Below, piece after piece: positions 1-6,457 of a stretch of DNA of 8,267 nucleotides. The first letter of the stretch is position 1. The number at the start of each line of letters is the position of its first letter. The notes under the pieces were generated by a model. It did no database searches. It was given only the letters and a program-made list of their open reading frames with translations, and was not told the origin of the DNA. Position numbers and translations under genes: made by a program. This stretch comes from Geobacter sp. UBA4074 (GTDB lineage Bacteria; Desulfobacterota; Desulfuromonadia; Geobacterales; Pseudopelobacteraceae): assembly GCA_002383415.1 (NCBI GenBank), contig DFYU01000056.1, positions 1 through 8,267 of the forward strand, written 5' to 3'.

Positions 1-785
1 GCCACCTCATCGGTGATCAGCAGCACGTCGTAGCGGTCGCAGAGCTCACGCACGCCTTTCAGGTAGCCTGCAGGATGCACGATCATGCCGCCGGCTCCCT
101 GCAACAGCGGCTCCAGCACCACGCCGGCCAGTTCGTCGGCATGCTCGCTGATCAGGCGTTCCAGCTCAGCCAGGCAGGCCAGCCCGCAGCTGTCAGCATC
201 CGGCCTGCCCAGCGGACAGCGGTAACAGTAGGGAGCCGGCGCCTCGATGGTCTCAAACAACAGGGGGCTGAAGGTGGCGTGGTAGATCGGAATACCGCCC
301 ACACTCATCGAGCCGATGGTATCACCGTGGTAGGCGTGCTGCAGGCGGATGAAACGGCTGCGCTGGGGTTGTCCCAGGTGGCACTGATACTGATAGGCCA
401 TCTTCAGGCCCACCTCGACGGCGGTGGAACCGTTGTCGGAGTAAAAGACGCGGGTCAGGCCGGTCGGCGCGATCTCCACCAGACGCCTTGCCAGCAGGAT
501 CGATTGCTCTCCTGACAGACCCAGCAGGGTGGCGTGTTCAATTTTAGCGGCCTGATCAGCCAGCGCCTGGTTTAACTCGGGGTGGCAATGGCCATGCACG
601 TTGGTCCACATGGAGGCGACACCGTCCAGGTAACGCCTGCCGTCGGAGTCGATCAGCCAGCTGCCTTCCCCGGCCACAATCACCGGTGTATCTTCGGCCT
701 GCCAATCGCGCATCTGGGTAAAGGGATGCCAGACGTAGCGTTTGTCCCAGTCTTTGAGTTGCTCGGTGGTCGGTTTGGGGGGCAC
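1..785 (-). CDS. bioA: BioA, 7,8-diaminopelargonate (DAPA) aminotransferase, 3' end outside window
   Basis: Pyridoxal-phosphate enzyme of fold type I that transaminates 7-keto-8-aminopelargonate to 7,8-diaminopelargonate, the antepenultimate step of biotin synthesis, in the cytosol. About 261 N-terminal residues are visible of a family that is usually 430-460 long. Seen: a HPFTQM motif near residue 20, MWTNVHGHCHP at 59-69, the phosphate-binding GST at 119-121, YHGDTIGSMSVG at 152-163, and the LITDEVA segment whose Asp259 should contact the PLP ring nitrogen. The Schiff-base lysine lies beyond position 1. The start is taken as GTG at 785, 4 nt after the bioD stop, because GGAG sits 9 nt upstream; a second in-frame GTG at 806 would overlap bioD and has a weaker ribosome site. 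Residues 187-204 hold a C-x2-C-x9-C-x3-C insert. Overall the motifs resemble the Bacillus subtilis enzyme more than the E. coli one. Confidence 0.96.
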   Translation of the reverse strand, partial: MPPKPTTEQLKDWDKRYVWHPFTQMRDWQAEDTPVIVAGEGSWLIDSDGRRYLDGVASMWTNVHGHCHPELNQALADQAAKIEHATLLGLSGEQSILLARRLVEIAPTGLTRVFYSDNGSTAVEVGLKMAYQYQCHLGQPQRSRFIRLQHAYHGDTIGSMSVGGIPIYHATFSPLLFETIEAPAPYCYRCPLGRPDADSCGLACLAELERLISEHADELAGVVLEPLLQGAGGMIVHPAGYLKGVRELCDRYDVLLITDEV

Positions 786-789
786 CGTT

Positions 790-1575
790 CTATGCTCCGC
801 AGCCACTGCAGCTGCCTGAGCAGCTACTCGCCGATGAACCAGTGCTGCACGGGCTGTCCTCGGCGCCACCCAGCACCCGCAGGATGATGTCCGACTTGGG
901 ATCGTTGTTGAACTGTTCAGCCAACGTTTCTACGACCTGCTCTGGTGTGCCCGGCAGATCGTTCCAGATCCCCAGTATCGGCGCACCACACAGTGATCCG
1001 ATCTGATGGGGGGCGCCTTTTTCAGCCAGTCCCGGAACAGCTGGGAAGCGGTTGACAAACACCCCTTTCACCTCAATGCCCATCTGTCCGGCAGCATAAC
1101 AGGTCAGCACGCTGTGGTTTATGGTTCCCAAATCCGGACGTGCCACCACTGCCAGTGGTAGTTTGAGGTGGTTAACCAGGTCTGCTATCAGCAAGCCGCC
1201 ATTAAGCGGCACCATCAAGCCTCCTGCCCCTTCCACCAGCACAAAATCGTGCCGTGCTGACAGCCGTTGGTAACACTCAGCAATGCGGCTGAAATCGATC
1301 TTTACCCCATCCAGCTTGGCGGACTCCACCGGCGCCAGCGGTTCACGCAGGCGATAGGGAGCAACGTCGTCGTCACACTCAATGCCGGCTGCCCAGGCCA
1401 ACAGCTCGGCATCTTCGGAGACACACTCCCCGTTACGCTCGGGACAACCGGAGGTGACCGGTTTCATGACGCCTACGTTCACGCCACGCAGCCGCAAGAT
1501 TCTGGCCAGGGTGGCGGTGACTATCGTTTTGCCAACGCCAGTGTCGGTCCCGGTTACAAACAGCCCTCTACTCAT
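790..1575 (-). CDS. bioD: BioD, ATP-dependent dethiobiotin synthetase, with a Cys/Ser-rich C-terminal tail
   Basis: Cytosolic enzyme that carboxylates 7,8-diaminopelargonate and closes the ureido ring at the cost of ATP, giving dethiobiotin for BioB. The 261-residue protein opens with the P-loop GTDTGVGKT (9-17). Lys38 in MKPVTSG matches the catalytic lysine of the E. coli enzyme, VEGAGG (114-119) is the conserved acidic loop, and RPDLGTINH (146-154) is the dethiobiotin-synthetase signature region. The start ATG shares the sequence ATGA with the bioB stop (4-nt overlap), which implies translational coupling. BioD is normally about 225-240 residues; here the recognisable domain ends near residue 225. 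An extra segment follows, and its last 24 residues are almost only Ser, Gly and Cys, with cysteines at 243, 252, 256 and 259. The tail is in frame and ends at a clean TAG 4 nt before bioA, so I see no sign of a frameshift. Confidence 0.97.
   Translation of the reverse strand: MSRGLFVTGTDTGVGKTIVTATLARILRLRGVNVGVMKPVTSGCPERNGECVSEDAELLAWAAGIECDDDVAPYRLREPLAPVESAKLDGVKIDFSRIAECYQRLSARHDFVLVEGAGGLMVPLNGGLLIADLVNHLKLPLAVVARPDLGTINHSVLTCYAAGQMGIEVKGVFVNRFPAVPGLAEKGAPHQIGSLCGAPILGIWNDLPGTPEQVVETLAEQFNNDPKSDIILRVLGGAEDSPCSTGSSASSCSGSCSGCGA
795..798 (-). promoter_or_regulatory. Ribosome binding site of bioA inside the end of bioD
   Basis: GGAG on the minus strand, 9 nt before the GTG at 785. It lies within the last codons of bioD, just before the TAG stop, so translation of bioD and bioA is probably coupled. 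It is the main reason for choosing the GTG start. Confidence 0.6.
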
Positions 1576-2570
1576 CGCACAAGCCCCTCTGTTAGCTGCA
1601 ATCCCAGGTCGGCTATCATTTGCCGATCATCACGGGGTTGACGCCCTTCTTTAGTAAGATAGTTGCCGGTCATGATCCCGCTGGCTCCAGCCATAAATAC
1701 CCATGACTGCAGATCGCGCAGATTCTTTTCGCGCCCGCCGCAAATAGTTATGTGCGCCTGCGGCAGTATCAGGCGGAACAGGGCGATACTGTGCAGACAT
1801 TCGAGCGGAGAAAGGTTGTTGCTGCCGGACAGGGGGGTTCCCTCAACCGGGTCCAAAAAATTGATCGGCACCGAATCAACATCGAGCTCGCGCAGGGTCA
1901 GCGCCAGCTCGATCCGCTGGGCCATAGTTTCACCCAAACCGAACAGGCCGCCCGAACAGACACGCAGCCCTGCCTGCTTGGCCATGCGGACCGTGGCGAC
2001 ATCATCCTCATAGTCGTGCGTACTGCAGATATGCGGAAAGAAACTGCGACTGGTCTCAAGGTTGTGGTGATAGGTGACCAGTCCCGCCTCTTTGAGGGAC
2101 TGAACCGAGAACTGGTCCAGCGTGCCCAGCGACGCACCGGGAGCTATCAAACCTTCAGCCCGGATCTGTCGAATCACGCGGCAGATGCGATCCAGCTCCT
2201 CGCCGCTGCGTATGCCGCTGCCGCTGGTTACGATACCGTAGCAACCGGAACCATTGGCTGCTGCTGCACGGGCGCCGTCCAGTAGCGTCTGCTCATCCAA
2301 CAGTGGATACTGTGCAACAGACGTCGCATGATGTGCCGATTGGGCGCAAAAGGAACAATTTTCGGGGCAGAGTCCTGACTTGGCATTGACAATGGAGCAG
2401 AGCGAGACGTTGCGTTTAAAGGCTCGTTCTCTGACCTGTGTAGCAGCAGCAAACAGTGACGGCAGCTGATCAGGCTGCAGTGAGGAACAGATTAGCGCCT
2501 GTTCTTCGGTTAGCTGATTGCCGTCAACGCATGAATCGAGTAACGACTGAAGGGTTGTGTTCATGGCCAT
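1572..2570 (-). CDS. bioB: BioB, biotin synthase (radical SAM), apparent Type II cluster-ligand set
   Basis: Radical S-adenosylmethionine enzyme that inserts sulfur into dethiobiotin to make biotin. The 332-residue protein is of normal length. CPENCSFC (Cys68, Cys72, Cys75) binds the [4Fe-4S] cluster that cleaves SAM. By eye alignment with E. coli BioB, the auxiliary-cluster ligands Cys97, Cys188 and Arg260 correspond to Cys110, Cys205 and Arg280. The position of Cys128 is Gly146 in the segment LIAPGASLGTL, so that ligand is absent. Two extra cysteines appear on barrel strands: Cys58 (VSLCSIVNAKSG) and Cys277 (ITICGGRE). Four pocket cysteines (58, 110, 205, 277) would suit a four-iron auxiliary cluster. 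The start ATG at 2570 has only a weak GGGG 11 nt upstream; ATG at 2564 is an alternative. It is first in the bioB-bioD-bioA operon and lies just behind a predicted BirA operator. Its identity is certain; the cluster type is inferred. Confidence 0.97.
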   Translation of the reverse strand: MAMNTTLQSLLDSCVDGNQLTEEQALICSSLQPDQLPSLFAAATQVRERAFKRNVSLCSIVNAKSGLCPENCSFCAQSAHHATSVAQYPLLDEQTLLDGARAAAANGSGCYGIVTSGSGIRSGEELDRICRVIRQIRAEGLIAPGASLGTLDQFSVQSLKEAGLVTYHHNLETSRSFFPHICSTHDYEDDVATVRMAKQAGLRVCSGGLFGLGETMAQRIELALTLRELDVDSVPINFLDPVEGTPLSGSNNLSPLECLHSIALFRLILPQAHITICGGREKNLRDLQSWVFMAGASGIMTGNYLTKEGRQPRDDRQMIADLGLQLTEGLVR

Positions 2571-2592
2571 TAGCTAGCATACCCCGTTCCGG

Positions 2593-2626
2593 GTTGTCAA
2601 CCGAGCAGTCAGCAATGGTTGACAAC
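2593..2626 (-). promoter_or_regulatory. Predicted BirA (biotin repressor) operator upstream of bioB
   Basis: Perfect inverted repeat GTTGTCAACC (arm 2617-2626 read on the minus strand), 14-nt spacer, GGTTGACAAC (2593-2602). The known BirA operator in bacteria with a DNA-binding biotin-protein ligase is an inverted repeat close to TTGTAAACC, 14-15 nt, GGTTTACAA. This site differs only at one position per arm, and the change is symmetrical. It ends 22 nt before the bioB ATG, where biotinyl-AMP-loaded BirA would block the bioBDA promoter. The core promoter presumably overlaps it, but I could not find a convincing -10 box, so none is annotated. birA itself is not in the window. Confidence 0.85.
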
Positions 2627-2630
2627 TAGT

Positions 2631-2671
2631 CACACAAAAAGGGCCTCCTCTGGTAACAGAAGAGACCCTTT
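2631..2671 (-). terminator. Rho-independent terminator of the pilM-Q operon
   Basis: On the minus strand, 23 nt after the pilQ stop, AAAGGGTCTCTTCT pairs with AGAGGAGGCCCTTT (stem 2638-2671) around a 6-nt GTTACC loop. The 14-bp stem has two G-U wobbles and no mismatch. A run of five T (2640-2636) follows or closes the stem. Read on the plus strand the wobbles become C-A mismatches, so the element is directed to the minus strand. It separates the pil genes from bioB. Confidence 0.87.
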
Positions 2672-2694
2672 GGGAGAATATTCAACACCTGAGA

Positions 2695-5283
2695 TCAGAT
2701 TACATTCAGAATACGAGGTGTAATGAAGATCAGCAGCTCACTTTTCGACTTTTCAGTATTGGTTGACTTGAACAGATGCCCGATGAACGGAATGTCCATC
2801 AACCAAGGCACACCATCAGCCCCTTCGGTGTCACGGTCGACATAAATGCCACCAATAACCGTTGTTTCGCCATCACGCAGCAACATCTCAGTCGTGGCCT
2901 GCTTCTTGTTGATCGGCGGCGTACCAGTAGCAGTCTGACGGTCAGGGGCATCGTTTTTGGCATCAATCTTCAACACAATGGTACCGTTGGCATTGATGTG
3001 CGGTGTAACCTCCAGCGACAGCGCTGCCTCAACAAACTTGGTTTCAATCTTATCAGTAGTTGCCGAAGTATAAGGAATTTGCTGGCCCTGGGTAATCTTG
3101 GCGGTCTTGTGGTTCAGTGTTGCCACCTTCGGTGTCGAGATTATCTTAACCAGACCGGCGGTTGCGGCGGCATTCAGGCGCATTGCAAGCTGGACGTTAG
3201 AACCGATGGTGCCGAAGGTTATGTCGGAAAAGGCACCAGGCACGACTGTAAACAGACCACCATTTGAGGGCGCTGTATTGGTGAGACCACCAAAGGATGA
3301 GTCTATGCCGTTGATAAAACCACCACCTGTACCAATAGGATCAGTTGCAAGGCCCCAGTGTACACCCAAGGATTTGGTGAAGCTGGTGGATGCCTCAATG
3401 ATCCGCGCCTCAATCATCACCTGCTTTTCAGGCAAGTCAAGATTTTTCAAAAGCATCGCCATATCGTCAAGGGCAGTCTTAACATCCTTGACGATCACCT
3501 TATTGGTGCGTGCATCCGAGGTAATTATCCCTCGATCAGTCTTGAGAGCGTTAAACTGAGTCACAATGCCTGCCAGATCGGCATAGTTGACATCGAACAT
3601 CTTGGTCTCAAGCGGCTCACTCTTCAGGGCTGCCTTGCGAATCTCCTGTTCTTCATCGAGCAGGGATTTGAACTTGCCCTTGCCGCGAATCAGGATGATG
3701 TTGCCTTCTTCACGCTTATCAAGGCCTTTGGTATCCAGGATAATATCCAGCGCCTGGTCCCAGGGCACGTTAACAAGCTTCAGGCTGATGGCGCCGGTTA
3801 CCTCGTCGCCCAGCACAAAGTTTTTGTTACTAACCTCGGAAAGCAGCTGGAAGATCTTGCGTACTTCAGCGTCAGCAAACTCAAGGGTTACCTTGCGGCC
3901 AACATAGGTGCGTTTGCCATTCGCAGATTGTGTTTGCTCTAGCTGCTGCTCAACCGCAGCGTCAGCAGAAACAGGTTGTGCAGCAGTGGCGGCCTTTGAT
4001 GCACTAGCTGCTGATTGTGCTGCAAAGTCGGCTGGATGAGTAAACTCGAGGTAGAGCATATCAGCCTCTTTACGCAGGCTGTAGCTGGCTTCAGAACGCA
4101 TGGCAACGCGTATAATGGTATCTTCGCCCTTCTGGGTACGGACCTGGATCGGCGTAACACGCAGTACGGGAGACGTAAATTCACGGGCTTCGTATGAACG
4201 CTGCAGGTGCTTGGGCAGCAGGGCATTGTTAATCCTGAACGACACAAAACCATCTGTCTTTGCGGGCTGTGTGACCGTGAAACCACCTTTCACCTTCACA
4301 GACACCCGTGACATTTTTTCAAACGCTTGGAAATCAATGGCTTCAATCTCACTTGCCAAAGAAGCAGCCGCTTTTGCTCCAGCAGGATCTTGAGCACTGA
4401 CTACAGGAGCCTGTGCGGATGTTGCAGATGCTGACACCTGTGCAGCAGCGAAACTGACCGAAACACCGGCGCTGTTTTTGACAACCTCTGCATCAGGCAG
4501 ACCACCAGTGATTGCATCCAGTACGATACGCGTCTTGTCGCTATAGGTACCGACTCGGGCAGTTGAAATACCGGCAGCATTTACGGCAACGATCTTAAGC
4601 GTAGGATCAGCCTTGGCACCAAGCAGATCTACTACAACACGCTCTGGCTTGCTGAGTCGGAAGGTTTTAAAATCAGCAACCGCTCCCTTAACATTGATCT
4701 GGATCGTATCACCAGCAGCGGTAATACCGGACACTAGCGACTCGCTATCCATTGCTGGTGCTGCAGGCGCAACGGGCTCTGCAGGTGCAACCACCGGCAC
4801 AACAGCGGCTGCAGCGGTTGCAACCACCGGCTTGTAGCCGGGGAAGGTCACCTGCAACACATTCTGCTTGCCAGCCAACGGGCTTACAACCGGATCTATA
4901 TCCTGAGACAGGTGTATCTCCATCCTGGTCAGGACACCCGCATCGGTGTCAAATCGCTTGATTACAACCGCCTTGATGGCCGCCTTGCCGGCTACTTCCG
5001 CAGGTAAACCATCAGCTGGCATAACCTGTGCAAAATCGACAACCAGCCGGGCTGGTGCGATTGTTTTGTAGCTGGTGTAGGTTACAGGCGCTGACGTGGT
5101 GATCAGCAGTTCTGCTGCTGACTCATCACCCACCACCTGTACTGCCTGGATAGAAGCCTGAGCCTTGGCTGCGACCTTATCCTGCTGCACTGCCGCTTCA
5201 GCGGTACCAACAGCCGGCACAGCGACAAGCATGGCAAACATCAGCACTGCCAGTAGCGATTGTAGTCTCTTGATCAATTTCAT
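2695..5283 (-). CDS. pilQ: PilQ, type IV pilus outer-membrane secretin
   Basis: Multimeric outer-membrane channel through which the type IV pilus is extruded and retracted. The 862-residue precursor starts with a signal peptide (basic MKLIKR, hydrophobic core, likely cleavage after AEA near residue 30). Next come AMIN-type beta domains at about 43-148 and 182-280, and a third similar region at about 312-417, joined by Ala/Pro/Val-rich linkers (151-178, 281-310, 418-455). An STN/N0 domain lies at about 460-536, an N1 (secretin_N) domain at about 558-620, and the secretin barrel at about 622-860. The barrel contains the hallmark VPWLMDIPFIGHLF (825-838) and ends with ELLIFITPRI. AMIN domains bind peptidoglycan in related secretins, and N0 contacts PilP. 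The start ATG has AAGGAG 8 nt upstream. It is last in the operon and is followed by a terminator. Confidence 0.96.
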   Translation of the reverse strand: MKLIKRLQSLLAVLMFAMLVAVPAVGTAEAAVQQDKVAAKAQASIQAVQVVGDESAAELLITTSAPVTYTSYKTIAPARLVVDFAQVMPADGLPAEVAGKAAIKAVVIKRFDTDAGVLTRMEIHLSQDIDPVVSPLAGKQNVLQVTFPGYKPVVATAAAAVVPVVAPAEPVAPAAPAMDSESLVSGITAAGDTIQINVKGAVADFKTFRLSKPERVVVDLLGAKADPTLKIVAVNAAGISTARVGTYSDKTRIVLDAITGGLPDAEVVKNSAGVSVSFAAAQVSASATSAQAPVVSAQDPAGAKAAASLASEIEAIDFQAFEKMSRVSVKVKGGFTVTQPAKTDGFVSFRINNALLPKHLQRSYEAREFTSPVLRVTPIQVRTQKGEDTIIRVAMRSEASYSLRKEADMLYLEFTHPADFAAQSAASASKAATAAQPVSADAAVEQQLEQTQSANGKRTYVGRKVTLEFADAEVRKIFQLLSEVSNKNFVLGDEVTGAISLKLVNVPWDQALDIILDTKGLDKREEGNIILIRGKGKFKSLLDEEQEIRKAALKSEPLETKMFDVNYADLAGIVTQFNALKTDRGIITSDARTNKVIVKDVKTALDDMAMLLKNLDLPEKQVMIEARIIEASTSFTKSLGVHWGLATDPIGTGGGFINGIDSSFGGLTNTAPSNGGLFTVVPGAFSDITFGTIGSNVQLAMRLNAAATAGLVKIISTPKVATLNHKTAKITQGQQIPYTSATTDKIETKFVEAALSLEVTPHINANGTIVLKIDAKNDAPDRQTATGTPPINKKQATTEMLLRDGETTVIGGIYVDRDTEGADGVPWLMDIPFIGHLFKSTNTEKSKSELLIFITPRILNVI

Positions 5284-5291
5284 CGGGGACG

Positions 5292-5298
5292 CTCCTTA
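5292..5298 (-). promoter_or_regulatory. Ribosome binding site of pilQ overlapping the pilP stop codon
   Basis: TAAGGAG on the minus strand. Its TAA is the stop codon of pilP, and AAGGAG is a strong Shine-Dalgarno sequence 8 nt before the pilQ ATG at 5283. This fixes the pilQ start and suggests that ribosomes finishing pilP can reinitiate on pilQ. Confidence 0.8.
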
Positions 5299-5853
5299 CG
5301 GTTTCCTCAGCAAGGGAATTCGTATCGTCTCTTTACGCACTTTATTGTTATCATCACGAAACTGCTCAACCACATCAACACCAGAGGTTGTTATCTGGCT
5401 GATCTTGCCTTCGTTTTTACCGATGGTCATCCCCAGGCGCAGCACATAAGCCTTGCCTTGCGGATCAACCACCATCGCCTTATTGCCCCTGGGGTCAGCA
5501 ACAACGCCAACCAGACGGAATTGCGACACATCAAAACTATGGATCGGCAAAGCATCTTTTCCAGCCTGCTTTTTGCCGGATGCAGCCTTATCGAGCACGA
5601 TATACGGCTTAAACGGGTCTTTTTTGGCGCTAAAGTCGAACTGGTTCGTCTGAGCCGGAGGCAGTTTCACCGAGCTCAGCGGCTGCTGCACCAGTGTCGC
5701 AGGTTTCTGCAGCGCATTTTTTGCCGCTTGTTTAGCTGGTGGCGGTGGTGCAGGCGTGTTTTTCAGCTTGTCACAGCCTACAATGCTCAGCACCAACGCC
5801 ATACACAGGACAACCTGTGCGCTATTATTTCTTTTTAGGAGTTTTCTTATCAT
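5296..5853 (-). CDS. pilP: PilP, type IV pilus assembly lipoprotein
   Basis: Periplasmic lipoprotein of 185 residues that links the inner-membrane PilN/PilO pair to the N0 domain of the PilQ secretin. A lipoprotein signal peptide with lipobox IVGC puts the acylated cysteine at residue 27. Asp28 follows, which in E. coli is the Lol-avoidance residue that keeps lipoproteins in the inner membrane and fits the known location of PilP. A proline-rich flexible stretch (PAPPPP, 34-39) leads to the conserved DPFKP motif (79-83). The C-terminal beta-sandwich (about 105-181) includes RLVGVV and a GKAYVLRLGMTIG segment typical of the family. The ATG at 5853 lies inside pilO (29-nt overlap) with only a weak AGAG upstream; the next Met (residue 18) would destroy the signal peptide, so the upstream start is preferred. 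Confidence 0.94.
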   Translation of the reverse strand: MIRKLLKRNNSAQVVLCMALVLSIVGCDKLKNTPAPPPPAKQAAKNALQKPATLVQQPLSSVKLPPAQTNQFDFSAKKDPFKPYIVLDKAASGKKQAGKDALPIHSFDVSQFRLVGVVADPRGNKAMVVDPQGKAYVLRLGMTIGKNEGKISQITTSGVDVVEQFRDDNNKVRKETIRIPLLRKP

Positions 5854-6433
5854 CCTGGATCTCTTTCTTGTCGAGGAACCGGAAGGTTGTGGCCAGGCAG
5901 TTTACCTTGGTCATCATCCGGTTATTGGCATTCTTCACCTCGGCAAAATCGACATTGGTGATGTTGACAATACGGGGCAGGTTGGCCACAGCAGCATAGA
6001 AGTTGGCCACACTGAAATAGGAACCGTACACCACGATATCAACCGGCACCTCGGCGTAAAAATCCTTGGGAGCCTCTGGCTTGGGCTTGAAGGTCAAAAA
6101 ATCAAGACCGGCATTCTTGCCCAACGAGGTAATACTGGTGAGCAGCGACGGTATCTCCTTGGAGTTGGGCAGTTCAGTCAGCGCTCGTTCCAGCTCAACT
6201 GTGAGGTCGTCGTATTCTTTCTTCAGCTTGGGCAGATTATTGGCGATCCGCGTCTTCTCATCCACCTCAGATTGCAGCTTGGTTAGCTGAGTCCGCAGCG
6301 TGTTAAGCTCTTTGTGGCGAGGCAGATACAAAAAATAGACCAGCGCCGCCGCTTCAAGACAGAGGATAAGCACGAGGATGCCGATCTTCTGCTTGTTCGG
6401 TAGTTTCAGTATTTTTTCGATGTTTGGATCCAT
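5825..6433 (-). CDS. pilO: PilO, type IV pilus inner-membrane alignment protein
   Basis: Bitopic inner-membrane protein of 202 residues that heterodimerises with PilN and binds PilP in the pilus alignment subcomplex. Seen: a short cytoplasmic N terminus, one transmembrane helix at about 17-37, a heptad-like charged coiled coil at about 40-90, then a ferredoxin-like periplasmic domain. That domain carries the family's pattern FYAEVPVDI...YGSYFSVANFYAAVANLPRIV (125-156). The C terminus is lysine-rich (ending KKTPKKK). The start ATG is supported by AAAAGGG 7 nt upstream. It follows pilN after 24 nt, and its last 29 nt contain the start of pilP. Confidence 0.94.
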   Translation of the reverse strand: MDPNIEKILKLPNKQKIGILVLILCLEAAALVYFLYLPRHKELNTLRTQLTKLQSEVDEKTRIANNLPKLKKEYDDLTVELERALTELPNSKEIPSLLTSITSLGKNAGLDFLTFKPKPEAPKDFYAEVPVDIVVYGSYFSVANFYAAVANLPRIVNITNVDFAEVKNANNRMMTKVNCLATTFRFLDKKEIQDDKKTPKKK

Positions 6434-6457
6434 AGGTGAACCCTTTTCTGTGGTTAA

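Noticed and set aside
75..515. Plus-strand open frame of 146 codons opposite bioA
   Set aside because: It is antisense to a convincing BioA reading frame, resembles no family I know, and is explained by GC-rich third-position bias.
1752..2285. Plus-strand open frame of 177 codons opposite bioB
   Set aside because: Antisense shadow of the conserved BioB barrel; no recognisable domain or ribosome site.
1572..2570. BioB as an inactivated enzyme because a cluster cysteine is missing
   Set aside because: The radical-SAM motif, the other ligands and an intact operon with bioD and bioA are preserved, and two compensating cysteines are present, so a variant cluster is a better explanation.
2593..2626. 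Inverted repeat as a second transcription terminator
   Set aside because: The 14-nt gap is long for a hairpin loop, no T run follows on either strand, and the arms and spacing match a BirA operator.
3358..3942. Plus-strand open frame of 194 codons opposite pilQ
   Set aside because: It lies wholly opposite conserved PilQ N0/N1 sequence; its protein has no motif and no supporting promoter or operon context.
5756..6286. Plus-strand open frame of 176 codons opposite pilO/pilP
   Set aside because: Spans two well-supported genes on the other strand and looks like a random translation rich in His, Gln and Gly.
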